Assembly (NCBI RefSeq): GCF_023101665.1
Contig: NZ_CP082161.1
Location: forward strand, 6,014,001-6,078,000
DNA: 64,000 nucleotides
Direction of reading: 5' to 3'
Source of the DNA: Bradyrhizobium sp. 195
GTDB lineage: Bacteria > Pseudomonadota > Alphaproteobacteria > Rhizobiales > Xanthobacteraceae
This document shows, piece by piece, positions 54,327 to 62,027 of this stretch; position 1 is the first letter of the stretch, and each line of letters starts with the position of its first letter. The position numbers were made by a program, and so were the translations under genes. The notes under the pieces were generated by a model. That model did not search any database. It saw nothing but the letters and a program-made list of their open reading frames with translations, and was not told where the DNA came from.

Positions 54327-54411
54327 ACCCGCGGCGGACGTTGTCCGCGCGGGTGAACCAAACTCGTCTCGATGAATGTCATCATGCCGGAGTGTTGCCC
54401 GACGTGTCAAA
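54327..54411 (+). repeat. Hairpin-core repeat, copy 2
   Basis: Hairpin ACCCGCGGCGGAC..GTCCGCGCGGGT (54327-54354), then the core TGCCGGAGTGTTGCCCGA plus CGTGTCAA. The outer A-T pair replaces the G-C pair of copies 3 and 5. Confidence 0.8.
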
Positions 54412-54459
54412 GCCAAGTTGAATGAGCCTGTGTTGAGCAGGCCTGTGTTGAATGAAGAA

Positions 54460-54543
54460 GCCCGCTGCAGATTTCTCCGCGCGGGCTGAACCAAACGTCT
54501 TTCGATGATGCAATTCTGCCAGTGTTTTGCCCGACGTGTCAAA
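54460..54543 (+). repeat. Hairpin-core repeat, copy 3
   Basis: Hairpin GCCCGC..GCGGGC (54460-54486), then GATGATGCAATTCTGCC and the core TTTTGCCCGACGTGTCAA. It ends 46 bases before the small acidic gene. Confidence 0.8.
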
Positions 54544-54589
54544 CGAACTTGCAGACGCGTCGAAAGTTAGCCGATCGGGAGGACGGTCC

Positions 54590-54790
54590 ATGACACCCAA
54601 GACGACGTTACAGCAGACATCGCGTAGCCTGCCCGGAGACGAGCCGCGCCGCGACAAAAAGCGCGAGATGCAGGACCGGATCATCGAAGATTCCGGCGAG
54701 ACCGGGGACAGTGGTCGCGATCTCGAGCACGGCGAAGGCGGCACCATCAGCCTTCCCGAAAAGCCCGGCGATTTGTCGAAGGACGATTAG
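54590..54790 (+). CDS. Small acidic hydrophilic hypothetical protein
   Basis: A 66-residue charged protein without hydrophobic segments: basic N-terminal third, acidic remainder (RIIEDSGETGDSGRDLEHGE). The ATG has GGGAGGA 6 bases upstream. Low complexity and charge suggest a disordered stress-type protein. Function unknown. Confidence 0.7.
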   Translation: MTPKTTLQQTSRSLPGDEPRRDKKREMQDRIIEDSGETGDSGRDLEHGEGGTISLPEKPGDLSKDD

Positions 54791-54797
54791 GCTCGCC

Positions 54798-54823
54798 GGA
54801 ACCTACCCGCCAGGGGGCGCGTT
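54798..54823 (+). promoter_or_regulatory. EcfG-type general stress promoter candidate
   Basis: GGAAC (54798-54802), 17-base spacer, CGTT (54820-54823): the alphaproteobacterial EcfG consensus. It is 30 bases before the response regulator start. Just downstream, TTCCTTC (54826-54832) and GAAGGAA (54837-54843) can pair and would mask the AAGGA ribosome site if both arms are transcribed. Confidence 0.5.
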
Positions 54824-54853
54824 GATTCCTTCGTTGGAAGGAACGTTCGCGCG

Positions 54854-55198
54854 ATGAGCCACACTGTACTGGTCGTTGATGACGATCCCGCCGTCCTCGA
54901 TGTGATCATCGGCATGCTGGAAGATCTCGGCTGCGAGGTGGTCAGCGCCCAAAGCGGCCCGGACGCACTCGATCGGCTCGAGCAGTACAAGGAGATCTCC
55001 ATCCTCATCACTGATATCAACATGCCCGGCATGGATGGCCATGAACTGGCCGAGCTGGCAAAGCGAGCCCGTCCGGAGCTGAAGGTGCTGCAACTGTCGG
55101 GTCGCGAGCCCCGGCGCGACGGCCTGCCGATGATCCGGAAGCCGTTCTCGTTCGAGGAACTCGCCGACGTCATGCAGCGAACCGCCGGCATTCGCTGA
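54854..55198 (+). CDS. Single-domain response regulator (CheY-like)
   Basis: A 114-residue receiver domain with no output domain. Acidic pocket VVDDDP (about 7-12), phospho-acceptor D54 in LITDINMPGMDG, switch serine S82 in QLSG, and lysine K96 in IRKPFSFEEL. It receives phosphate from an unidentified kinase and acts by protein contact. EcfG-like promoter upstream; the hairpin-core repeat copy 4 follows 14 bases after the stop. Confidence 0.9.
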   Translation: MSHTVLVVDDDPAVLDVIIGMLEDLGCEVVSAQSGPDALDRLEQYKEISILITDINMPGMDGHELAELAKRARPELKVLQLSGREPRRDGLPMIRKPFSFEELADVMQRTAGIR

Positions 55199-55212
55199 AT
55201 CTGCAAAACAAA

Positions 55213-55297
55213 ACCCGCAGCGGGCATCTCCCGGCGCGGGCTGAACCAAACTCATTTCGATGATGCCATTATGCCGGTGTGTTGCCCGACGTGTCAA
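55213..55297 (+). repeat. Hairpin-core repeat, copy 4
   Basis: Hairpin ACCCGCAGCGGGC..GCGCGGGC (55213-55241), then GATGATGCCATTATGCC and GTTGCCCGACGTGTCAA. It lies directly behind the response regulator stop, where a terminator is expected. Confidence 0.8.
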
Positions 55298-55421
55298 CGC
55301 GGCGAGCGCGGAAGAGCAAGCCCCTCCTCCCAACTCAATATGTGGTGCGCAACGGGCTTGCTTCAAGTCCCCGCCTCTGCCGTAGAACCCCCGACCCAAC
55401 AACAAGCCGAGGGGTCACGAC

Positions 55422-56954
55422 ATGCCTGTACTGCTTCCCAATTCCCATTCGCGCGGCCGAACGGAGCGAACCCGCGTGAGGAACCCGGCACGGAGCGAGC
55501 ACGCCGTCGTGATTGCCGGCGGCGGCCCGACCGGGCTGATGCTGGCCGCCGAGCTCGCGCTCGCCGAGGTCGACGTTGCCGTCGTCGAACGGCGCCCGGA
55601 TCAGGCGATTGTCGAGACGCGCGCCGGCGGTCTGCACGCGCGCACCATCGAGATCCTCGATCAGCGCGGCGTCGCCGAGCGCTTCCTGCGCGAAGGAAAG
55701 ATCGTCCAGCTCGCCGGCTTCGCCTGGACCAAACTCGACATCAGCGACCTCCCCACAAGGCACGCTTACGGGCTCGCGCTGCGGCAGACCCACATCGAGC
55801 GCATCCTGGCCGATTGGGCCATGGAGCTCGCGATCCCCTTCTATCGGAATCGCGAGGTCACTGGCTTTGCGCAGGACGAGACTGGCGTCGACGTGACGCT
55901 GTCCGGCGGCGAGACGCTGCGCGCAAATTACCTGGTCGGCTGCGATGGCGGTCGCAGCCTGGTGCGCAAGACCGCGGGCATCGATTTCGCCGGCTCCGAT
56001 CCGACGCTCAGCAACCTCATGGCCGAGGTCGAGATGCGCGAGGAGCCGGAATTCGGCTTGCGCCACGACGCGCTCGGCTTCCACGGCCTCAGCAAGACCG
56101 AGAGCGGCCGCGTGCTGGTCGTCGTGACCGAAGCAACCCTCGAGCGCACCGCTTCGCCCACCCAGCGCGACCTCAGCGACGCGCTCGTGGCCGTGTACGG
56201 CACCGATTTCGGTCTGCAAAACCCGGCGTGGATCTCCCGCTTCACCGATGCGGCGCGGCAGGCCGTGTCCTATCGCAGCGGGCGCGTGCTGCTCGCCGGC
56301 GATGCCGCGCATATCCATCACTCCGTCGGCGGGCAAGGCCTCAACATCGGCGTGCAGGACGCCGTCAATCTCGGCTGGAAGCTGGCGCAGGTGGTCAACC
56401 GCGTCTCGCCCGACAGCCTGCTCGACACCTACCATGCCGAACGCCATCCGGTGGCTGCGCGCTTGCTGAAAAACACCATGGCGCAAATCGCGCTGCTCCG
56501 CCGCGGCGACAACGGCCGCAAGGCCGCGCGCGACACCATCGCCGAACTGCTCGGCATGGACGAGCCGCGCAAACGTTTCGGTGCGATGATGAGCGGGCTC
56601 GACATCCGCTATGATCTTGGCGAAGGACACGCGCTGCTGGGGCGGCGCATGCCAGATCTCGATGTGACGGTCGAAGGACGGAAGTTGAACCTTTTCACGC
56701 TGCTGCACGGCGCGCGGGGTGTGTTGCTCGATTTTGACAGGGCCGACGGCATCGACGTGGCGCCGTGGACGGATCGCATCGATGTCGTCGACGCCACCTA
56801 TGAGGGCCCATGGGAGCTTCCCGCTATCGGACAGGTCACCGCGCCCGGCGCCGTGCTGGTGCGGCCCGACGGGTACGTGGCGTGGGTCGGAGACGGAAGC
56901 CAAGGCGGGTTAGAGGATGCGCTGACGCGCTGGTTTGGATCGGCTGCCAAGTAG
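55422..56954 (+). CDS. FAD-dependent monooxygenase, TfdB/PheA-like
   Basis: A 510-residue class A flavoprotein monooxygenase: GGGPTGLMLAAELALAEVDV dinucleotide motif, DG motif YLVGCDGGRSLVRK, FAD motif RVLLAGDAAHIHHSVGGQGL, and a C-terminal thioredoxin-like domain (about 400-510). It resembles phenol/rifampicin-type hydroxylases. It stands alone between repeat copies 4 and 5. Substrate unknown. Confidence 0.9.
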   Translation: MPVLLPNSHSRGRTERTRVRNPARSEHAVVIAGGGPTGLMLAAELALAEVDVAVVERRPDQAIVETRAGGLHARTIEILDQRGVAERFLREGKIVQLAGFAWTKLDISDLPTRHAYGLALRQTHIERILADWAMELAIPFYRNREVTGFAQDETGVDVTLSGGETLRANYLVGCDGGRSLVRKTAGIDFAGSDPTLSNLMAEVEMREEPEFGLRHDALGFHGLSKTESGRVLVVVTEATLERTASPTQRDLSDALVAVYGTDFGLQNPAWISRFTDAARQAVSYRSGRVLLAGDAAHIHHSVGGQGLNIGVQDAVNLGWKLAQVVNRVSPDSLLDTYHAERHPVAARLLKNTMAQIALLRRGDNGRKAARDTIAELLGMDEPRKRFGAMMSGLDIRYDLGEGHALLGRRMPDLDVTVEGRKLNLFTLLHGARGVLLDFDRADGIDVAPWTDRIDVVDATYEGPWELPAIGQVTAPGAVLVRPDGYVAWVGDGSQGGLEDALTRWFGSAAK

Positions 56955-57042
56955 TTCAGCTTCGGCGCAAAACCACGCGGCTTAGAATCCGGACCTTCGT
57001 GCGGTCGCTAATCGAAGGCGCGCCGGTCCCGGCAAACGAAAA

Positions 57043-57125
57043 GCCCGCGACGGATTGCTCCGCGCGGGCCGAACCGAACTCTTTCGATGATGCTATTCTG
57101 CCAGTGTTTTGCCCGACGTGTCAAA
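57043..57125 (+). repeat. Hairpin-core repeat, copy 5
   Basis: Hairpin GCCCGCGACGGA..TCCGCGCGGGC (57043-57069), then GATGATGCTATTCTGCC and the perfect core TTTTGCCCGACGTGTCAA. Lies 88 bases after the monooxygenase stop. Confidence 0.82.
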
Positions 57126-57152
57126 CTCACGCGCCGCAGCCGTCCACTCCCT

Positions 57153-57269
57153 TCAGGGGTGCCCAAGCAAAAGCACCGCGAGAAGCGTGGCAGAAAGCAA
57201 CGCCAGCCAGATCAGCGAAACAACAATAGAGGCGAAGTGCCAATCTATATCGCCGCGTCTGGCCCGCAT
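57153..57269 (-). CDS. 38-residue single-span membrane protein
   Basis: A 38-codon ORF: a charged start (MRARRGDIDWHF) followed by one long hydrophobic helix (SIVVSLIWLALLSATLLA to residue 35). GGAG lies 8 bases before the ATG at 57269. It is 33 bases downstream of the Tat-signal gene on the same strand, so the two may be cotranscribed. Function unknown. Confidence 0.55.
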   Translation of the reverse strand: MRARRGDIDWHFASIVVSLIWLALLSATLLAVLLLGHP

Positions 57270-57302
57270 TCTTGTCTCTCCGCAGCAGTCATGCTCGGCA
57301 AC

Positions 57303-57527
57303 TCAGCGGTCCTTGTCGGGTTTACCGTTAGGACTGCCGTCATAGCCGCCGTTGCCTTTGCCATTGTTGCCGTGATGGTGATGATGGACACCGCGCCCGC
57401 CAGAGTGCGCAATCGCGTTGGAAGTCAAGGACGTCGAGAGCAAGAGTGTAATTGTCGGCGGCGTCACCGCCGCGAACTTGCCGCAGGTCTTCAAGAACTC
57501 CCGACGGTCGTCGTGTTGGTCTGGCAT
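57303..57527 (-). CDS. Small Tat-exported His/Gly-rich protein
   Basis: A 74-residue protein with a twin-arginine signal: DDRREFLKTCG at residues 6-16, a hydrophobic stretch to about A40, and a mature part of only about 34 residues containing five consecutive histidines (48-52) and many glycines. The start at 57527 is set by GGAGGAAG upstream; an ATG at 57539 overlaps that site. It may bind metal in the periplasm (inference). Confidence 0.68.
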   Translation of the reverse strand: MPDQHDDRREFLKTCGKFAAVTPPTITLLLSTSLTSNAIAHSGGRGVHHHHHGNNGKGNGGYDGSPNGKPDKDR

Positions 57528-57539
57528 GGCTTCCTCCAA

Positions 57540-57955
57540 ATGGTAAAGGCAATTAAATAGTATTAAATAAATTAAATCAATTGAATTTTGTTCCTAATTA
57601 ATTCGGGAGAAGGCCGTTTCGAATGACCCATTCGACACGGCGGCCGGCGCTCGCGGCAACCGGGGTCAATTCTCACAGCCACTCTGCCAGTGGAACCGTA
57701 AGCGCGTAGGGAGAATGCAGTGTTCCGCACCCGGAAAATGCCATGCGGAATGTCGCGTATGGCAGCGGGTACAAAATTAATCGCCGTTTCCGCGATTCAC
57801 ATTTGCAATCGCGGGAACTGAAGATGATCGCAATTCTGATCGGCCGCTCTGGTTTCGATCCGGTGCGGAAAAGCGGCCTCGGCATCGAGCCAGAAACCTC
57901 CAGATGCCGGGGCCGTCGTAATGTTCACAATTGGACCGTAGTGCCGGGAGGCCGG
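57540..57955. other. Non-coding stretch with AT-rich tract
   Basis: 57541-57600 is extremely AT-rich for this DNA (TAAATAGTATTAAATAAATT and similar). No convincing gene is seen up to 57955. It likely holds the promoter of the Tat-signal gene and perhaps a nucleoid-protein binding site. Confidence 0.6.
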
Positions 57956-58129
57956 ATGTATAGTCGCGTTGCTGACTTGCGCCAACGTCTCGAAGCGCTT
58001 GCTTCCAAGCTTTCCGAATTGGAAGAGATTCGACACAAAGTAGCCCAGGCCGAAGATGAGGCTCGCACAAGGCAGGGAGCCAGCTTGACGAGAGATCGGC
58101 TGAATCTGGCGGCAAGAAAACAGGCATAA
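57956..58129 (+). CDS. Small coiled-coil hypothetical protein
   Basis: A 57-residue heptad-rich protein (VADLRQRLEALASKLSELEE) with a basic tail. The ATG has GGGAGG 5 bases upstream; the longer open frame upstream has no such site. Lies 75 bases before the H-NS-like gene. Function unknown. Confidence 0.55.
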   Translation: MYSRVADLRQRLEALASKLSELEEIRHKVAQAEDEARTRQGASLTRDRLNLAARKQA

Positions 58130-58204
58130 GGGATAATTGAGGGACCGGCAATTGCTCGCCGCCCTCGCGTCAACGGACCAGCAGGCTCTGGTTCGGGTGC
58201 GATC

Positions 58205-58375
58205 ATGGAAAAACAGCAACTCACGAGTATGTCCATCGATGAATTGTGGGCCCTCCACACAGACGTCGATGAGATTATCGCCGCAAGGATAGTCGCTAAA
58301 AAGGCAGAGCTCGAAGCGCGGCTTGCGCAACTGCAACAGCCGACTAAAGTCATAGTTGATCAGCGCTCTACCTAG
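58205..58375 (+). CDS. Truncated H-NS-like protein, oligomerisation part only
   Basis: A 56-residue ORF. SMSIDELWALHTDVDEIIAA (residues 8-27) and the following KKAELEARLAQLQQ match the N-terminal dimerisation region of alphaproteobacterial H-NS histone-family proteins. The C-terminal DNA-binding domain (with its RGKQPRW-type motif) is absent; after a short tail the ORF stops at 58375 and no such domain follows in any frame I examined. It may be a natural antagonist that poisons H-NS oligomers (as H-NST does) or simply a decayed gene. Confidence 0.65.
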   Translation: MEKQQLTSMSIDELWALHTDVDEIIAARIVAKKAELEARLAQLQQPTKVIVDQRST

Positions 58376-58436
58376 GCTTGGCAGACTTTGTTAGCGGCCC
58401 CTCCCTTCAAGAGCGCGGATCGCCCTGGTGTGCCCA

Positions 58437-58805
58437 CTAAGGCGGGCGAACCACTCCGCGAAGGGGTAGCGCCAGTTGAAGGGCAAATGGCCGCGAAGCG
58501 TTGGCTTCCACGAAGGCCTGTAAGGCCGGAGTGATCTCGGCGTCCTCAGCGACAGCTTCCGCCAATTCATCGGCGATCTCGCTGGTCGCGTCGCGCGCGT
58601 AACCTTCGATCGCATTGAACACGACGATGCGGACCGGATAGGTGTATTGGCCTGACAGCAAGTCGCGGACGATGGTGTCGCGGTCGGTGTCTTGCTCGTC
58701 TGTCTCGCGCCAAGCGCATCCGGCACGCGCGCCAAAGTCCTCAAGCACCAGATAGATGTCCCGGTCGAGGCGATCAGTCGGGACGATCGATGGCGATGAA
58801 CGCAT
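58437..58805 (-). CDS. Hypothetical protein
   Basis: A 122-residue acidic protein, first half with LDRDIYLVLEDFGARAGCAW and TIVRDLLSGQYTYPVRIVVF, then a helical DEI/DELAEAVAEDAEITPAL region. No transmembrane segment. The start at 58805 has GGAG 7 bases upstream. The family is not recognised; rhizobial-type conserved hypothetical proteins of this kind are common in accessory regions. Confidence 0.7.
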   Translation of the reverse strand: MRSSPSIVPTDRLDRDIYLVLEDFGARAGCAWRETDEQDTDRDTIVRDLLSGQYTYPVRIVVFNAIEGYARDATSEIADELAEAVAEDAEITPALQAFVEANASRPFALQLALPLRGVVRPP

Positions 58806-58989
58806 ACGCATACTCCGAAACTACGCGTGGGCGGCGAGACGGCCCCGGCTGGCAGGGGGGCTTGGGGGGTATGGCCGGGGCCGCTCCGCCAGCTCGGCGG
58901 CGAGCCGGCACCAAACCAATCCGTCGCGACAGCCGCAGTTCCGGAGTTGAGGGGATTCTTGCGAGGGTAAAGGCGCACAGGGCATTAAA

Positions 58990-59015
58990 AAGGGGCTATC
59001 TCGCGATAGCCCCTT
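58990..59015 (-). terminator. Rho-independent terminator-like hairpin
   Basis: AAGGGGCTATC / GATAGCCCCTT: an 11-bp perfect stem with a TCGC loop. Read on the minus strand it is followed by TTTTTAA, as expected for a terminator ending leftward transcription from the 59-61 kb genes. Confidence 0.65.
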
Positions 59016-59070
59016 GCCGGTTGAAATTGTTGTTGGGATCAAATGCCAGCCCCGGCCTGCGCAGTTCTAC

Positions 59071-59268
59071 CTAGATGGCGTAGAATGTGGAGTCCGGGAA
59101 ACTGCGGTGTCCGCTAGAGGAACGCTCAGGGTCCGCTCTGCCTGAGGAAGCGGCATCAGCGCCCAGCTTGCGCTCGATCTTCTTCCGGCTGCTGCCCACC
59201 TTCTTGACCGCCTTCTTCACCGCCGAGGCCGAGCGGCCTGTCTTCTTTGCCTCGTAGCCAACCGGCGT
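59071..59268 (-). pseudogene. Lysine-rich reading-frame remnant
   Basis: A minus-strand frame ending TAG at 59071 reads EAKKTGRSASAVKKAVKKVG then SSRKKIERKLG, similar to the C-terminus of small DUF3606-like basic proteins. No start codon with ribosome site precedes the conserved part and an in-frame TAG lies just upstream, so it looks like a decayed gene. Confidence 0.35.
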
Positions 59269-59288
59269 ACGCTACTCTGAATCAGTCC

Positions 59289-60908
59289 TCACTCCGGCGG
59301 AAGCAACGGCCGTATCCAACGCGAGAACCACTCTTCGGCGTCCTTGCGCGGATTGCCTGGACCATCCACTCCGAAGATCGGCGGCGGAATGAGGTAGCTC
59401 GGCTCGTCGGCGAACGCGCCGATCGGGCTGCTAGGCTGCGATTGCCGGGCAGCAGCGGTCGGCACGGTCCAGCTGCCGAACCGCTCGTTGAACTCAGTGG
59501 ATGGCAGATACGGGATCGGCGCACTTCCCGATGTGAATACGCTGCCCGCGTTGGACTCGTTGACCCGGGCCAGGCGCCGAACGTCTTCGGGCGCGACTGA
59601 TCCTGCGGCAGGCGTGGGCGCAACTTGAGGCAGATGCTCGGCAGGCATAGTGCCGCTTGGCGTGCTCGCCCAATTGCCGAAGCGATCTACGAACGTACTG
59701 GCATGTTCTGGTTTGGGAGAATTGTCTTCAACCAGCCATCCGGGCGCAAGCCCGAGAGAACTACCGCCTGCCCGAGGGGCAGGATTGCTCGGGGCAAATG
59801 GATCGTATGGAGTCGTGCCGGTAGAGAAGACGCCTTTGCCGGTTATCCCAGCGCCGCTCTCCGCACCGGAAGCGCGAGCCGGCACCGTCCCTGCGAGCCC
59901 CATAGCGCCTAACATTCCCAGCAACGGGAGCAGCTGCGGAGCGACCACCCCAAGCGCAGCGACTGCTGCGACACCATACAGCGCGTTAGGCGGCGTGGCG
60001 GCCGAAGGAGGATCCGGATCTAGGATCGGGGAGCGCTCGAAAAACGGCAGCGGAGCCCCGCTAGCCGGATCGAACCTGAGGACCAGCGGATCTTGAGGGG
60101 GCACCGTGGTGGGAGGTAGCGCCCCAAAGCCTCGGGGATCAGCAGCACGCAAACCGGGAAGCCCATAAGTTTGAGGCGGACCCGGCGTCAATCCTTCCGG
60201 TCGATCCAAATCTTCAGGTAAAGGCGGAATAAAGGGTGGGACCCGTGTATCAATGACTGGAGGAATGAGGCCAGGCCGGTCGGGAACAGGTTCAACGGCT
60301 TCGAAGTGCTGCGAAATAGGTGAATCAGTGCGTCCCTCCCGCGAGTATCGCCTTATGATCGCTAACTTGTCTGCGAGACTGAGAGTCCCGTCAGGAAGGA
60401 GGATGGGAGCACGCAGAGCGCCTCGCCATTGGCTGGCAGCATGAAGTTGATCAACAGTGTCCTGCATCTGCCGAATGCTGTCGCGATTCTCTTCGGCATA
60501 TGTTTTCCAATTTGCATGCCAGTCATCGATCTGCCTGTTCGCGCCCTCGGGCGTCATTCCCGAAGGCGTATTGGTAAGCAAATGCCCCCTCGCCAACGCG
60601 TGCTTGGCAGCTGCAAGAAAGCTGCTCATCTCGGCATCCAATTGATCAACAGCAGCCGTATCGCCTTCCTCAGCGACGGCGAAAGATGGGTGCGACTGGA
60701 GCCCCTCGAGAAATTTGCAGAACATCTTGTTGTAGCTCGCAAGATGCCCTCCTGTATGAGGGCTTGATCCTAACTCTCGAGCAGCTTCCTGACTTGATGG
60801 AAGATCGATCAAATTCTTGATGCCATGAAGGTTGAAACGATTGCCCAAGACCTTGAGTGTGAAGTGGCCAGCAAGGCTCTGTGGCAAGATGTGATGGATC
60901 TGGAACAT
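59289..60908 (-). CDS. AHH-type HNH nuclease domain protein with proline-rich tail
   Basis: A 539-residue protein. Residues 4-60 show an AHH/HNH-superfamily toxin nuclease pattern: IHHILPQSLAGH, NLIDLP, and HTGGHLASYNK, with H5, H6, H51 and H55 as candidate metal/catalytic residues. About 80-190 is helical; 200-310 is proline-rich; a hydrophobic segment lies near 315-345; the rest is low-complexity. In most polymorphic toxins this nuclease is C-terminal, so its position at the extreme N-terminus is unusual. The ATG has GAGG 5 bases upstream. The Imm11-like gene upstream could encode its immunity protein. Confidence 0.68.
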   Translation of the reverse strand: MFQIHHILPQSLAGHFTLKVLGNRFNLHGIKNLIDLPSSQEAARELGSSPHTGGHLASYNKMFCKFLEGLQSHPSFAVAEEGDTAAVDQLDAEMSSFLAAAKHALARGHLLTNTPSGMTPEGANRQIDDWHANWKTYAEENRDSIRQMQDTVDQLHAASQWRGALRAPILLPDGTLSLADKLAIIRRYSREGRTDSPISQHFEAVEPVPDRPGLIPPVIDTRVPPFIPPLPEDLDRPEGLTPGPPQTYGLPGLRAADPRGFGALPPTTVPPQDPLVLRFDPASGAPLPFFERSPILDPDPPSAATPPNALYGVAAVAALGVVAPQLLPLLGMLGAMGLAGTVPARASGAESGAGITGKGVFSTGTTPYDPFAPSNPAPRAGGSSLGLAPGWLVEDNSPKPEHASTFVDRFGNWASTPSGTMPAEHLPQVAPTPAAGSVAPEDVRRLARVNESNAGSVFTSGSAPIPYLPSTEFNERFGSWTVPTAAARQSQPSSPIGAFADEPSYLIPPPIFGVDGPGNPRKDAEEWFSRWIRPLLPPE

Positions 60909-61135
60909 GCTAGCCTCTTGCGTTGCGCCAAGGCATGAATCAGCGCGGCACCAGAGGTCGGTGCCCGCATGCGAGTGGAGGAAACTAAATTGTCAGACTT
61001 GATTGCTCGGCCCTGCTGTCGGGCGAGGCGGCAGCTGATAACCAGCAATGCCTTCGAGGCGCCATGCAATTGCTCGATGCGAGGCTTCGCATGAGCAGCC
61101 AGGAAACGCCTGGCCGAAGAATGGCAATAAAAAAA

Positions 61136-61206
61136 GCTCGCGATATCTCGCGAGCCCGACTTCTCTAGACCATACTATTCTGCCGGTGTTTTGCCCGACG
61201 TGTCAA
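61136..61206 (+). repeat. Hairpin-core repeat, copy 6
   Basis: Perfect hairpin GCTCGCGA-TATC-TCGCGAGC (61136-61155), then TATTCTGCCGGTG and core TTTTGCCCGACGTGTCAA. The stem sequence differs from the other copies but pairs fully. It sits between the AHH and Imm11-like genes. Confidence 0.82.
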
Positions 61207-61344
61207 CGAGCAGCCACGACAACGGACGCAGCAAAAGACCTGACACCATCCTGCCGATGAAACGCGGCTGGACACGAAGCTCTTGCCTCTGATCGGCGGA
61301 TCTCTCGACGAAAGATTTCAAGATCGACAACGCGGCGCATCAGT

Positions 61345-61965
61345 TCAATACTTGGTCGCATCGGTAAATCCGATGCCTTTCATGCCCGCCTCCTTGCACG
61401 CATCCTTAGCGACCTGGTCGCAGACTATCGTGGGATAGAAGAGAAGCCTGAAGATATGAGCCGCCCCGACACTATCCTCTTTGAAGACGAGGCTGCTTCT
61501 TCCCCTCAGATTGTAAACTTTGCGGCCGGGCGTGGGATATTCGATCTCAAGAACCGATTTCGCTTCATCGACGGCATCGAGGACCCGAACGACATCACAC
61601 AGCCAATAAGTTGGTGCCGCACGGCCGTCTCGGGAACGTGTCTCGCATCTGACAAAACGAACGCCCTCCATATCCAATGCTTCAAGAAGGCTCTTCATAC
61701 GGTCCGAAACGAGACGGTAGTCGTGAAAGAGCTCCCAGTCCGCGGGAGCGCGGCCGAGAGATTTGTCGATCACAAGTCGCGGTGGTTCAGGGAAAGGCAC
61801 GAAGCCTCGCCCCGGTGGTGGAATGAGTACCTGGCGTCCGCCTGCGAGAACTGCGAGATTCTCCATCTCCCATCCCGGCGCCGTTTGAAACCGAGCCAGA
61901 CCGACGACATAGAACCTTCGAGCCTTCGCCTTACCCCGGCGCCTCTCTGGAGGAGAACCAACCAT
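61345..61965 (-). CDS. Imm11-like (DUF1629) putative immunity protein
   Basis: A 206-residue cytoplasmic protein. The C-terminal part (KSVLEIEYPTPGRKVYNL, AHIFRLLFYPTIVCDQVAKD) and the middle (RLVSDRMKSLLEALDMEGVRF) resemble the Imm11/DUF1629 immunity family of polymorphic-toxin systems. It is 437 bases upstream of the AHH-nuclease gene on the same strand. Assignment is from motif memory only. Confidence 0.55.
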   Translation of the reverse strand: MVGSPPERRRGKAKARRFYVVGLARFQTAPGWEMENLAVLAGGRQVLIPPPGRGFVPFPEPPRLVIDKSLGRAPADWELFHDYRLVSDRMKSLLEALDMEGVRFVRCETRSRDGRAAPTYWLCDVVRVLDAVDEAKSVLEIEYPTPGRKVYNLRGRSSLVFKEDSVGAAHIFRLLFYPTIVCDQVAKDACKEAGMKGIGFTDATKY

Positions 61966-62027
61966 CAGTCTTCTCTCGTTACACGTAGGTCTAGCACAGC
62001 CTGGCGCGGTGTGCCGACGCCGCCCAT

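Noticed and set aside
55335..56903. 522-codon minus-strand frame over the TfdB-like monooxygenase
   Set aside because: Shadow of a convincing FAD monooxygenase; repetitive Ala/Arg/Asp/His composition.
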